This document shows, one piece after another, positions 1 to 12,379 of a DNA stretch of 63,982 nucleotides. The translations under genes were made by a program, and so were the position numbers. Location: the NCBI RefSeq assembly GCF_008831285.2, contig NW_022204935.1, positions 1-63,982 of the forward strand, read 5' to 3'. Each line of letters opens with the position of its first letter. Position 1 is the stretch's first letter. The notes under the pieces are model-generated. The model saw only the letters and a program-made list of their open reading frames with translations, searched no databases and was not told the origin of the DNA. Origin of the DNA: Nymphaea colorata. Lineage: Eukaryota; Streptophyta; Magnoliopsida; Nymphaeales; Nymphaeaceae.

Positions 1-99
1 ATACTTACAAAACATATTGTTATCACCAATTGTACTTAATTTTAGACCCAAAGCCCAATCCTACAATCCTAGACCCTTCGCAACTATTCGATCTAAAAT

Positions 100-847
100 G
101 AGTCTCTAAACCCATGTCCGAACTCATTTCTAATATAATCTATATTCGAGATGTAGTTCTCTCTTGTTTTCATTTATTTTCATTTCCTTTTGCCACCTCC
201 CCATGGTCGTGCAAGAAAGCTCTAAAGATTTCATGTATAGAGTCGAGAGCTATTCTTGAGTGCACTGAGAGCATGAGCAAGGCGAAATAAATTTCATTTC
301 TTCATTTATTTACAAAAATATACTTGTTGTATCACTTTATTCATCATTTATGTTTGAGATGATGATCATGCATAATAGATTAATTTTCCTTAATTAATGA
401 GCAAATGCGTGGCAAGAATGAGTCTTTGGCTTGAGATTTATTCATTCTTATGTTGATTTTAAACGTTGGGATTTGTCCAACGGGGGAAAGCCCTTCACAA
501 ATATGTACTTGTTAAAATGCATCTGATGTCATTTTCACATTTAGTTTCCCTCTTAAGCACCTGATTAGGTACACCAATGAGTGCTTTATTACATTACTTT
601 ATTTTCTTTCATACCTAATAGAAAAAGAAATAATTTTTCTTGTAATAAGTATGGTTTTATGCTCACGTATAAAAATATTTGAAACTATATTTTCCCCAAA
701 AAAAATTTGAAAGCAAAACCCTCCCTAATGAGGCCTTGGAGACTTAAACTACAGTCTTGTATGAGCCCAAGTTCCTCTGCAGCCTACATAGAAAAATTGA
801 AGTCGGATATTTTCATGTTATCTCTCGATTTCAACTCTCATAAAGGC

Positions 848-898
<51 letters not shown>

Positions 899-1727
899 AG
901 TACATATATGTATATGTATCTCTATCTCTTTTTCAATATTTTATTTTGTGACTGTCAAAATCTCGTTCTCTGTCTCTTTCTCTTTGTTCCTCTTTTTTTT
1001 TGAATATTTTTCTCTCAAGCTATAAGGTTTTCATTTCTCATTTGTCGAATGGACCAAGACCAAAACTCAAATAATGACCCAATATTGGAATCATGCTTGA
1101 TGGTCTACAATCTCATTCTATTTTCAAAAACTTTTCTCTTTTCATAAAAATGTTTATGATAATTTTATAATAAAAATGAGAAACTTAGATGAATGTTATA
1201 GTAAGAATAAATTATGTAGGGTCAATGCATTCGTACATCCACATTCACTTAACATAACTAATGATGACAAACACCTCTCTAAAAGAACTTAAGCAAGATG
1301 AGATGAAGCTCTAGTCAAATAGTAACTGAATTAGAGCAAAATCTCAAACCTACTTAAATTCTTAAGAGAACACTAAATCTACTTCAAGAAAAATCTTCAA
1401 CGGTTTCCAAATGATATTAGTAAAGAGTTTTCTATCATAGTGTTCTATACTATCAAATGATTCTTCAAAACTTTTTCAAAAATTTGAAACATCAAATCTT
1501 TAATATTTTATCGAACACCATACTGCATTTAGATTAAAAAAATGTTTAAGATAAAATGAAATGCATCAAGAATAAACATAGCCCTTGGATTGGTTACCTC
1601 GGCAAAGGCACCAGGAACGATCAATCCTCATACGGATGGACGAGTCCCTTTCTCTCTCATTTCAAAAAAAATTAATTTTTTCTAAAGCACTCGAAAAACC
1701 AAAATAGATTTTTGGAGATGCAAATGG
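100..1727. repeat. Long direct repeat, copy A (gypsy LTR-like)
   Basis: From about position 120 the sequence is a diverged direct copy of 4690-6550. Shared landmarks occur in the same order: the block around CCATGGNCGTGCAAGAAAG, an (AT)n tract, the stretch ending in TTTTTGGRGATGCAAA. Copy A is followed by GGATGGCGACAG, which resembles the leader seen just after the 5' LTR of some plant Ty3/gypsy elements. I infer an LTR relic. Upstream of about 120 the match to copy B is lost, so the 5' part is deleted or replaced. No reading frame of interest lies inside; the long frame near 707-1003 is AT-repeat noise. Confidence 0.6.
849..898. repeat. (AT)n microsatellite
   Basis: About 50 bp of alternating AT inside direct repeat copy A. 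Copy B has a corresponding AT tract near 5676-5700, so the tract predates the duplication or both arose from the same AT-rich seed. Confidence 0.9.
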
Positions 1728-3784
1728 ATGGCGACAGTGATAGGACCCGTCATCATTTGGCTATGATTATCATTGATGTATTTCCACAATCTTGAATATT
1801 TCTAATATTGCTGATGATAAATCATGTTCCCTTCTTTCGCTTGATTCCATTGGCATTTCAGTGCATTGCTTGGTGATTATGTTTGCTTTTCTATATATAA
1901 GACTAATTGAGGAGGATCAATCATGTTTACCTACATCTATGATCAAATACAACTCTCCTTAATTTAAGACTTGATTGAAAACAATGCTTGCTCTTTTACT
2001 TATTTTAATCACCATCTTAGGAAACATTGTGTTAAAGACAATCAATTGTGCATGTTTGCTCATATTTCAAAAAACTTCTCTTACCTATTTGTCCCGATCA
2101 TTATGTTGTTAGGCTTGGTCTTAGGTGTTGGGATCAGACTAAGCCTTACAATTTGACAACACCTTGGGCGAAAAAAACCCTCATTAGTACGATGAGTAGT
2201 AATTTATGGTATATTGACAGGTGACCAAGGAGAAATGAGAAACCTAACTTTTAGTTGCCTAATGGTGGAGTCTATGCTCGTACTAAGCCTCTTGGATAAG
2301 GTATATTGACATATTTTGTATAGAATAATCATGATTGATCAAACCAAACCCAATTAGGGTCCTATGCTCCTTTTTCAAGTATATGCATGATAAATGTATG
2401 TGGCTTTAGAAAGTGTTAAATGCTTATCTTTGTATGATGAATGCGTGTATACACTCTTTGATCATTTTACTAATTTTATATTTCATCTTCCTCATTTAAA
2501 TCAATGTCTTCTTCTATCATCTCTAGTCTTCAACATGACCACGTCATAAACTCATGCTTTAACCCTACTACTTAAGTGACATTGATTCCTCAAGTTCTAT
2601 TAGTTGGCAACTCCTGTTTTTTTTAGAGTTGCTTCAAAATCTGCATTTTATCATATCTTGTCAATCCTTCATTTATTCTTGTCCAACCTATATTTTTTAA
2701 TATGAAACCCATCTATTAGTTTAATTACCAATTCTGCTTAACTCAGGCCATGCTTTCTTTTTATTCTCCTTTAGATTTAGCTAAACAATTTTCTAGCTTT
2801 AATACTCATAGTGCGCCTTTCATCCCAATTTACTACTTCCAAGATTTTTATTGTGTCATCAATTATTCCAAGTTGATTGCCAACTTTTCCTCTACTTCAG
2901 TATATTTTGTTTTCAATTGACGAACAAGTAGTTCATGAATCAAACCTCATGTATTTATTATGTACCTTCTGCTTTGCTTGATATTTAATCCTTTTAAAGT
3001 TAAGATTCTTGACAACTAATAGATTACTCATAATTTTCTTTATTTTCATATATTATCTTTAAAATGCTATCAGCTTGATATCTCACTATGAAAATAGCTA
3101 TCTATCGATCATATTCTTATAATGAATTTCCACAAGTTTTGTTCCAATTGGTTGTCAAATAAAAAATTCTTTTATATTTAAGTTCATACACCTGATATTA
3201 CCTTTCACCCTCATTTTCCTATTAAGGAAAAATATATCAACTTTTTTATATAATTTTGTCTACACCTTTTTTTACTGGAGTATCTTCCATTATTTTCTTT
3301 GCCTCAGTTCCAATCCAAGATTTCAACTATCTTTTACCCAGTACATGGTGCATTTTGTTTTGAATCAGATCCTATCTCTTACTAGTCATGGCAATTGCTA
3401 ACACTTGGGCATTTTTTATTTTGAGGCATTTTTTAAATGACTTTTGTACATATATATACTTTTCTTTCACAAGAATTAATAAAATCTTCGTTATCCATAA
3501 AAAAAAGGTCATATCTTAATTAAAGTAACTCAGATGCGAAGCTAAAAATTTGATCAAGCGTAATCTGGCTGCTAGGTTCAGGGCATTCTAAAGCTAGCTC
3601 AACTATCTCATTAGACAAGGGAATCTTATGAAGCAAGTACAATTCGGCCGTTTAGCTAAGGGTTTTTCAAAGCAAGCTCAACCCAAGCATTAGTTTGGAG
3701 AATTTTACTAAGAAGTGCAAAATTCAGTCATTGGTGAAAACAAAAACTTCATAATGAGACATTGGATGTGGTAGGAAGTCTTCC
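1728..3784. other. AT-rich stretch without recognisable gene
   Basis: Two kilobases between the two long direct repeats. I see no coding segment longer than about 60 residues and no protein motif on either strand. An A-rich run near 3501-3508, preceded by AATAAAATCTTCGTTATCC, could be the tail of a retroelement, but nothing upstream confirms it. If the flanking repeats are LTRs, this is the non-coding interior of a large non-autonomous element. Confidence 0.5.
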
Positions 3785-5702
3785 TGTCACGACCAAGGTA
3801 GGAGCAATAGGGTCTCATTCTCAGCTTCAACAAAGGTATTTGAGGTGATCGGGGTCCTTTTTTAGCATTGCCACTTATTATCGAATAATCCACTCAAGAA
3901 ATGAGTAAAACCTAACAAAAAAGCAACAAACACCAGTAAGGGGTTAAACATACAATGCAAGCCAAGGCAACCCATTCAAGGCTGTTAAACTTACTTAATT
4001 TCGGCAAACCCGCATAGGTAAGGGGTTAAACCTACAACATAAGCTCAAATAACCCATTCAGGTAATGGGTAAACCTGAACATCACTCCAAATATGTTTTG
4101 TTTGAAAAATCCGATGTGCTTATCTTTGTCACTAAGTGTGACTAGTGCCGACTTAGTAACAATGAGAGTGAAAATAAAACTGCCTCTGCGCTACCCTTTT
4201 CTCAGCTAAAACTGCCTCTTGGGAGTGGTTATGATCTTGTTGGGTGGACATTAACCCTGTCCACACCCCAAAGGGGTATTTGTAGGGCTAATGGCCAATT
4301 CCACTTGGTCAAAACCTATTTAAAAAAATAAAAATCATTAAAAAATTACTTAGAATTTGCATGAAAGTGTTGTTAAGTTAAAAAAAAATTTAAATTTTGA
4401 GTTTTAGCTCCAAAACTCTCTATAAATACCCCCACAATCTCCTCCCTTGGGCATGAGCTAACCCTTGGAAAACCTCTAGTACTTTCTTACTTGAAAATCT
4501 AGAGTTTTCCTTAAGTCGCTCTTTCTATTTCTCTCTTCTTCTCTTCTTCTTCTCCAACCTTGGAAGCAAGCTTCTCCAAGTTCAAACTCTTCAAGGAAGC
4601 AAAAGGAGATCATTTGGGGCAATACCTTCATCATCTTAGAGCTTTATCCGAGGCAATCCTAAGTTCATTCGAAGGAGAAGGCTCATTCTAATATCATCTA
4701 TATTCGATGTATGTAGTCATCATCTTGTTTTCATTTATTTTCATTTTTCCTTGCCATCTCCCCATGGCCGTGCAAGAAAGCTCTAAAGATTTCCTCTATG
4801 GAGTCGAGAGCTACTCTTAAGTGCATCGAAAGTATGAGCAAAGCTAAATAAATTCTATTTCTTCATTTATTTGCAAAAATATGCTTGTTATGTAGCTTTA
4901 TTCATCATTTATGTTTGAGATGATGGTCATGTGTGATAGATTAATTTTCCTTAATTAATAAGCAAATGGATGGCAAGAATGAATGTTTGGGTTGGAATTT
5001 CTTCATTCTTATGTTGATTTTTGAGGTTGGAATTCATTTAACCTGAAAAAACCCTTCACAAATATGTACATATTAAAATGCGTCTTCATGTCATTCTCAC
5101 ATTTAGTTTCTCTTTGAATCACCTGATTAGCAACTCCAATGAGTGCTTTATTGGCGTTGTTTGATTTTCTTCTATACCCAATAGTGGGAGAAATATATTT
5201 TCTTGTAATGAACATGGTTTTATGCTCACATATAAAAATATTTGAAATTACTTTTCCCAAAAAAAATTCGAAAGCAAGACCCTCCCTAATGAGGCCTTGG
5301 AGACTTAGCCAAAGCTCTTGCATGAGCCTCACCTCTTCGGCCAACATAGAAAAATCGAAGTTGAAAACTTTCAAATAATCTCTTGATTTCAACTCTCATG
5401 AAGGCATATGCGTATATACATATTGTATATGTATATATGCACATGACTCTCTTTTTGTCATTCTCTCTATATGATTAAACAACTCTTTTACAAATGTTCA
5501 TATGTATAAATGAATATATATGTGTTCCACTTTCTCTTTGACTCTAAAATATCTTTCTCACTAAAATCTCTCTCTCTCTTTCTATAATCTTCTTCTCCCT
5601 CTCCATTCTATTTAATACTTCATTTTCATAATACTTATTTTCCATAAGCTTTCATATACATATCTATATACATATGCATATATATATATATATATATATA
5701 AG

Positions 5703-5733
<31 letters not shown>

Positions 5734-6552
5734 CTCTTTCTCTTTTTAAATCTTTATTTTGTGATTTTCAAAATCTCTTTCTCTCTATTCTTCTCCTATT
5801 AAAGTCTTTCCTCTTTTTCATTTTTTGAGATATTTTTGTCCCAAGTTCTAAGTTTTGAATTTCTCATTGTCGACCTCATCAAGACCAAAACTCAAGCAAT
5901 GACCCAGTATTAGAATAATGTTTATGGTATGTAGCCCCATTCCATTTTCAAAAAACTTTTAACTTCTCATAAATTATTTATGACAATTTTGTAATAAAAA
6001 TGAGAAACTTAGATGAGTATTATGATAAGAATGAATCATGTAGAGTCAATGCATTCATACATCCACATTCACTTAACATCACCAATGTTCCCAAACACCT
6101 CTCTAGAAAAACTTAGGCAAGACAAGATAGAGCTATAGTTAGGTACTAGCTAAATTAGAGCAAAATCTCAAATCTACTTAAATTCTTAAGAGAACACTAA
6201 ATCTACTTCAAAAACAATCTTCAGTTGTTTTCAAATGATATTTATAAAGATTTTTCAAATCAAAGTATTCTATACTCTCAAATGAGTATTCAAAACTTTC
6301 TCAAAAATTTGAAACATCAAATCATTAATATTTTCTCAAACACCATATTGCATTTAGAATGAAAAAATGTTTAAGCTAAAATGAAATGCATCAAGAAGAA
6401 AAATAACCCTTGGATTGGTTACCCTGGTAAAGGCACCATGAACGGTTAATCCGCATATGAACAGGGAGTCCCCTTCTCTCTCATTTCAAAAAAAATATGA
6501 TTTTTTTCTAAAGCACTCCAAAAACCAAAGTAGATTTTTGGGGATGCAAACA
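3785..6552 (+). repeat. Gypsy LTR-like sequence, contains direct repeat copy B
   Basis: The stretch opens with TGTCACGACC, a start seen in many plant gypsy LTRs. It has a TATA-like TATAAATA at 4421-4428 followed by a pyrimidine-rich leader, and from about 4690 it matches copy A to the shared end near 6550. An LTR of roughly 2.7 kb is plausible for plant gypsy families. The exact ends are inferred and no target duplication could be confirmed. Right after it lies gypsy protease-like coding sequence. Confidence 0.45.
4421..4428 (+). promoter_or_regulatory. TATA-box-like motif in LTR-like region
   Basis: TATAAATA followed by ACCCCC and, about 80-150 bp downstream, by CT-rich leader sequence. The arrangement resembles a U3/R promoter of an LTR retrotransposon. 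Transcription is not demonstrated by sequence alone. Confidence 0.35.
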
Positions 6553-6570
6553 CATATATAAAAGACCAAA

Positions 6571-6831
6571 GTTGAAATAGAAGGATACATGCTACCAGCT
6601 CAGTTAGTGGTGATCAATATAGGGGGGTATGATATGATCCTAGGAATAGATGTACCACCACTATGTGAACAAGAATGTAGGAAGAAGAAATTGAAGATCT
6701 GTGTGCAAAATGATCAAAATGTCGAATTTGGAGTGAAGAAGTTTTAGGGTGAAAGAAAGAAAATTGCCTCATCGATAAGAGCAAGAAAATACACAAAAGA
6801 CGGGCTGGATGAATGTGCAATTGCAGTTTGC
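6571..6831 (+). pseudogene. Ty3/gypsy aspartic protease relic
   Basis: Frame 6571-6831 reads through residues resembling the C-terminal half of a plant chromovirus retropepsin: a segment ELPA-like (GYMLPAQLVVINIGG) followed by YDMILGID, the counterpart of the family's D-x-I-L-G-M-D motif. About 45 residues later comes an SIRARKYTKDG-like stretch matching the linker before gypsy reverse transcriptase. A TAG interrupts the frame near 6744 and a TAA ends it at 6832. The N-terminal catalytic D-S/T-G part and all of RT are missing. It abuts the LTR-like repeat, so it is probably a truncated internal piece of a gypsy element. Confidence 0.6.
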
Positions 6832-7002
6832 TAATCAGTTGCATTATATAATTAGATTTCAAGATAAATGAGATTTTTGGAGTTGTTCAATAGTGGTATC
6901 TCTTTGATAAAGGACATTCAGGTACTGTGATATGCCAAGCCCTAGTCTTATGCTCATAGTGTCAATGTGTTTTATTTATTAGTCAGAACTTTTTTAGAAT
7001 GG

Positions 7003-7058
7003 TTTTCAATTGTTTGACTATTATTTGTGGCTTTCAATTGTTTGACTATTATTTGTTT
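7003..7058. repeat. 28-bp tandem duplication
   Basis: Two adjacent near-identical copies of a unit containing TTCAATTGTTTGACTATT, lying immediately upstream of the E2F-like exon and therefore inside what would be its preceding intron. Confidence 0.8.
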
Positions 7059-7067
7059 ATTCTGTAG

Positions 7068-7292
7068 AATGAAACACTCATTTCCATAGAAGCTCCTCAT
7101 GGAACCACATTGGAAGTCCCAGATCTTGATGAGGTAAATGGAACTTATAACATTTTATTGTAAACACACAACATTCCAAAAAAGACCAATCCCTATGAAA
7201 TATTACTGGTGACAGAATGACAGACATCACAAAGGCGCTATCAAATGCATCTTAGAAGCATGTTGGGTCCAATAGAAGTCCTGTTGTTAAAT
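7068..7292 (+). pseudogene. E2F transcription factor fragment (two exons)
   Basis: Exon 7068-7133 is bounded by TGTAG and GTAAAT and encodes 22 residues including APHGTTLEVPDLDE. Exon 7224-7292 follows a CAG acceptor, keeps phase 0, and encodes SQRRYQMHLRSMLGPIEV. Together they match the coiled-coil/marked-box region of plant E2F proteins, where the consensus is APHGTTLEVPDPDE followed by QRRYR..LRSTMGPIDV. E2F proteins bind DNA with a DP partner and control S-phase genes. The 90-bp intron is normal for a plant. I do not see the DNA-binding or dimerisation exons upstream, nor the transactivation exon downstream, and the second exon lacks an obvious donor. It is most likely a gene fragment or pseudogene, though distant exons outside my recognition cannot be excluded. 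Confidence 0.7.
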
Positions 7293-9594
7293 CTTCATTT
7301 TTTTTCCTTTTTGTTCTTTTTTCATCCTGTTGTTAGCTACCCTCTACTAGCCAAAGAAGACCGTGGTCTGGTTAGTAGAGTCCTTCAGCATTTAGTTTAA
7401 AATCCAAATTAACTTGACGTTCTAAACTATTTGATACCTGATGCTGATGAAACGATGAAACTTTAAGATGGTTAGAATACTTGAGGAAGAACTTAGACTT
7501 CATAGGTTATTCATTGTTTGTACTGAAATTTAAACTGATATATATTACGCTGAGTCTTTCAATAGTCATTTGGAAGGCACCAATCGGGTCAGGCTACCGG
7601 ATTTCGCAATGGATTCTTCTTCCTGACAGGAACTTTATATGTTGTTTTGCGGGGATGCCTTGCAAATTTAAAGGTATAAGACATTGATGTTTGGTACCAT
7701 TCTCTAGCATCAAAGCTAGTTTTTAATAACTTGTTCACACTTAACACCAGATCATTGAAAAGCAACCCTGATATGAGAGGGGGAAAAGGTGGGAACTCTA
7801 TTTATGTTGAAAGCTTACTGCTTTTTGAAAAGGACACAATGAATTTTTAAACAGATTGTATGATGCCAAAACCATGTTAGGAACTTTGATTTGGCATCAA
7901 AACCTTCTTGCATAATCTAAAGCAGAGTAGTACTCCAAGTGCTGAACTGTTAGCCTTCTTTGACTTAAACAGTCTTTACACTGGCACTTGGACAGCTAAT
8001 AGGAGTTCTTGTTGGCCATAGAAGAGTGAATACCACATTTTTGTTACTGTACACTTTCATTAGACATCTTTCAAACACATGTTGTCTCATATATAATTAA
8101 AAAATATTTTCACATTTTCAACCCCATAAGTTATAGTATTGATAGGCAATCACATGATTAAAACACAACATCTTTACAGTTCAGAGGGCTTCCCCTTTGC
8201 AGTTACTTGAGAAAGCTTTAGTCATGAATGTTGATCTTCTAAAAATAGGACCTCCTAGACTGTGCTTCACCCTTCAAGGATATCAACTCTCATAGACATT
8301 CTGGGCCTACGAGAAGGTGAAGAGCAGATATGCAAAAGAGCTAGATTCCGCATTGCAATTGCTTCTTTGTTGGCAAATTTTGATCCTAATTTTGGGTCTA
8401 CCAACTCCAAGAGATTCTCGTTTTCTCGTAGCACATAACCCTGCAGTGTTACATTGCAGCTGTTATGAGGTCACATTCTTTTATCTTTTATCACCAAAAT
8501 AATTATTCCCCTTCTAAGTTACTATAGCAAATGTAACTCTAGATTTAGTGAATATATTGTGACATTCAAATATCAAAACATGTACCAATGATGAGCCCCT
8601 CCCAGTGCAGGCATGGAACAGGTATGCACATATATGGTACAATATGGAAATTGAAAAAATTGTTGAGTACCCACTCTATATCTTCTCTCTCGGTGTGTGT
8701 GTGTGTGTGTGTAGATTTTCCAGATGGCTAAAAATTCAAATTTGTTACTGAATGCACCAAAAATAATTGATAAACATTAGGAAATGTTCCTGATATGGGG
8801 ATAAGCATTTAATGGATGTTGATTGCTGGATTTTCTCTGTTTCAGGTGGACGAAATTCCCCCTGAGCAGCATAACTTGGTGCTTTCTTTGATGGGGATGG
8901 GGGCAAAAGATATCCTCTCCCTTTTTGCAGAACCCCATCCCCATCCCCATCAAATTTCTCCACTTTGTTCATTCTGCCCATATTGAAGTGCTGAATTATT
9001 TGGGAAATTCTTCTCCAAGGCAACCCAAATCCATGGATCCTTCCAAAGTTCTCACTTTTTATGGGTATGGGAGTGTGGCTGGGAAGGAAAGGACGGAGAA
9101 CTGGAAACACAGGCAAGAGAAATTACAGGTTGTGATAAATGAAAATGTTGGCAAGGACTGAGATCCAGATTGTGATGGACCACATGTACCATTGTAAGAG
9201 CTTTACAATCCCCATAAAAGATTGAACCACCATTCCTGGTTTTGCAGGTGCAGTTCGAATTTGCTAGATTCAACTTTAGGATCTATCAGCCTGATTTTTC
9301 TAATTTTGGAATCAAGAAACACTACAATGCAGTATGGATGACGAAAGACAACAATTGGATAAGCTGACGGGTGGGCTTTAGTGGATGGACTAGGCTTCTC
9401 TAAGGCAGCAGCAATAGAAGAACTTTGATTTGAGAATAGTTTAGAATAGATATCTGCTCTTTATTTTCTTTATATTTAAAATTGCATTGGATTCAATTGA
9501 ATTGGAGAGTTTCTCTACCTTCTTGAATTATTTTGAGATGAAATAAGAGTTTCTCTCTCTCTCTCTCTCTCTCTTTATATATATATATATATCA

Positions 9595-9628
<34 letters not shown>

Positions 9629-10566
9629 ATATGTATATATATAGATATATACAAATAGCTACATTAGCCATAGCAAATGCACAAATAAGCAGTAATAGCC
9701 ACAGCTAAAATCATTGCTAATGATCCAAGTAAACCATGGCTGATGGATGCAATAGCCACTGTCTAAGGTGTGGCAAAAAATTAATAGCCACAAGGGCTAT
9801 TTCCACAACCAGTTTAGTTAATGGCCACAATAAAAGCCTTGGCTGAAGGTATTTTCTGGCATAGTTTTGGGTCTATTAGCCATTGTTTTGACCATGGCTA
9901 ATGACCCTTTTTGTAGTTATATCCACCGATTCTTTTCTTCCCCATCTTCCCATCCTTACTTTTTAGGGCCTGATATTATTTAGTAATTGATTGATTTCCA
10001 TTCCTCTCTGGGTGGAATGAAAGCAAGGGAAAGGGAGATCTGATTTTTCTCGTATTTTTCTTTAAATAAGATCGAAAGGAGGAAGAAAGAGGGAGGATGG
10101 AAAGAGGAAGAAGAAGGGAAAGGAAGCAGGCAAAATGGCCTACTAGGCGGAGGACAGCTGCGATTACTTGTTCATGATCTTTGACTCTAGTGTCAGAATG
10201 TCAAACCTCCTCTCATGGTACCCAAGGAAAGACTTTAGACTTGAGCCAAAGTCAATGATTCGCATCGATTTTGAACTGGGAGCATCCAAGGGGATTATAA
10301 GGTCATGAAAGCACAGATTTGGATACCACAAGCCAGGAACAGTGACTGATTGACTGGAGTTTCATGGTCTTTTTTATTCAGTTTATGAACTTTTCTGGTT
10401 TTATATTGTGATTTTTTGAGCACTTGAGGGACAGATCTTGAGGGAATGGACCTCATGGCTCATTGTCTTTACAGCATAGGGCTTTTACTTTTCCACTATG
10501 ATCAAACACATGGATTTATCTCTCCTCCATTCTTTCCCCATTTTGTTCTTTATAGTGTTTGCACAT
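7293..10566. other. Stretch without confirmed gene
   Basis: No assignable gene. Items seen: a (GT)n tract at 8693-8713; a G-rich/C-rich pair (GATGGGGATGGGG near 8890 and CCCCATCCCCATC near 8933) that could fold back; CT and AT microsatellites at 9552-9620; and an exon-like segment 9248-9367 after a TTTTGCAG acceptor, encoding about 39 residues with NFGIKKHYNAVWMTKDN before a stop. The last looks protein-like, but I recognise no family and its confidence is low. Confidence 0.4.
9552..9620. repeat. Compound (CT)n-(AT)n microsatellite
   Basis: About 23 bp of CT repeats (9552-9574) run into two AT tracts (about 9576-9592 and 9594-9620). Simple-sequence DNA only. Confidence 0.9.
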
Positions 10567-10901
10567 AAGGCTGGGCACTGGGCCGGGCCGCCAGTGAGTA
10601 CCTGGCCCGGCCCTGGAATAAAGGGCACCGGGCTGGCCTGGTTGGGCCCAATAATTTTTTTAATATTTATTTTATTAATTTATATATACATATAGTATTT
10701 TATTATGATTAATTACATTCATATATTATTTTATATTCAATATATATATATATATATTTTTAATTTAATTAGACCGAAACCAGTTGGGGCTCAGGCCCAG
10801 GTTTTAATAGTCGGGCGGGCCCGGGCCTAGGTTTTGGATGTCAGGCCAGCCTGAGCCCGGCTCCTTATCGGGCCGGGCCAGGCCGGCCCGATGCCCATGC
10901 T
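10567..10901. mobile_element. GC-rich hAT-like miniature inverted-repeat element
   Basis: The ends are imperfect inverted repeats: GGCTGGGCACTGGGCCGG on the left, and a right end that reads AGCATGGGCATCGGGCCGG on the opposite strand. Direct 8-bp flanks TTGCACAT and TTGCACGT (7 of 8 identical) fit a hAT-type target duplication. The two GC-rich arms flank an AT-rich core with an (AT)n tract. It has no coding capacity. The family is assigned by termini and duplication length only. Confidence 0.6.
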
Positions 10902-11241
10902 TTTGCACGTGATTGATGTACAGTTGGCACCTATTTTTTTCATATTGAAATTGCATACCCTTCAATTACTCACAACTTTAATTCTTTATAGCTTCAGAAA
11001 ATTGTCTTCTCATTGTGCTTCTTAGACATATGGTCGAGCCACAATGATAGACTTTTAGTTCTTTGTGAGCCTCTTGTTTTTGTCTCGCTCCACAAGTACT
11101 TGCATCATCTCATTTTCTACAATTTCTAGCTTCTTTGCATTCAGACACTACTTTCTGTAGCTTGTCAAGCTCAAGCTTGACAAGCTGATCCTTAGTGTAT
11201 CCTAAAGAAACCAAAAAGTAAGTTCTCATTACTTGATGTAG

Positions 11242-11382
11242 TTGCATGAATCCAAATGAAGAGGATGTTCTTGGTGAAAATGCTATAGTAAGGCAACAGG
11301 TACTTGGGACTGCAGTTGATGAGAATGTAGCTGTTCAAGTTTGTCAACTTAGAAAATCGTATCCTAGAAAAAGGGTTGACAT
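11242..11382 (+). pseudogene. ABCA-type ABC transporter exon
   Basis: Open frame with an acceptor-like GATGTAG before it and a canonical GTAAGT donor after it. It encodes EEDVLGENAIVRQQV then VDENVAVQVCQLRKSYP, matching the linker that leads into the nucleotide-binding domain of plant ABCA2-type transporters (family pattern: DVxEExxIVKQQ..VDPNVAVQIRGLxKTYPG). ABCA proteins are lipid-moving half transporters. No Walker A exon is visible in the following 90 bp of intron or after the copia cluster, which inserted 94 bp beyond the donor. Either the gene is truncated or its remaining exons are outside the window. I call it a fragment. Confidence 0.6.
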
Positions 11383-11476
11383 GTAAGTTTTAGTATAGTT
11401 CATGTGGTTAGTCAATCCATAACAAACATGCTTTTGCACTCCATTGTTACTCTTTCATTTGTATTTGAACTTCTTT

Positions 11477-11680
11477 TGTTGGCGTTGCTTATCACCATTG
11501 ATTGAATATCCCTTAATTATAGGAATAGTGATAACACTTATCTTTAGCAAGTTGTTACTTGCGAGTTGTATGGCATATGGACGTTATCTCTTGTTTTCTT
11601 CTTTAAATATCTCTTGTATCAACTTGTTAACGAGTCAAGTAATTCTCATTTGTATTAAGCATCACCCTTTACCATTAACA
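11477..11680 (+). repeat. 5' LTR of outer copia
   Basis: Begins TGTTGGCGTT and ends ATTAACA, with TG..CA termini. It matches the split 3' LTR along its whole 204 bp. Confidence 0.93.
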
Positions 11681-12379
11681 TGTTATATGAGCTTGATGGA
11701 ACAATCCTGGGAGGCGGACACGATCTGGTAGATGTCGACGGAGAAAGCCACAGATAGAACGGCCTTCTTCCTCGTTCCTTTTTTTTGCTTTTGCAATTTC
11801 ATCCAGCTAAAATATCTCTGTCCCCACAAGTGCTTCCAGGAACATTAAGGTGCTTGCTGAGAGCCATACCGATTTTGCCATTGATCTGCTCGGTTTTGGT
11901 GCGTCTGATAAACTTGCAGGTTTCGCATATGAGATGGAGATTTGGGCTAAGATCAAATTTTAGATGATTACCCAGCTACCCATCTTGTTCCCCTTTCTTC
12001 CTTCTTCTATTGCAAGCACTGTATTTACGGGCTCTGGGCTCTTGAGAAAGTCGCAAATGATAACCTCCTTCTGGGGAGTAAAATCAAGTCATAGAGACCG
12101 ACCACCCACGTAGCTGAAGTTGGTCACCACCAGCAGCCTTCCTTCGTCACAGGAAACCGCCACCACCTTCCTTCTCCAACCATCAGCAACCCCGTATGCA
12201 GCACACCCTCCTCAGTGTAGTAGGTCACAGGAGGAGGAGACTAACACGACAGAGTTGTCGATTGGGGTGGCAATTGCTGTGACCACATCCAAGTGGCCCT
12301 TGATCGTCCCTCTCAGAACCAATGCATCAGCCTTCTTTGCTCTTATACCTCTAGTTGGAAGGGTCTTAAGGCATCATGG

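Noticed and set aside
8925-9273. Overlapping frames on both strands around CCCCATCCCCATC repeats
   Set aside because: Short, mutually overlapping and partly repetitive; no recognisable motif.
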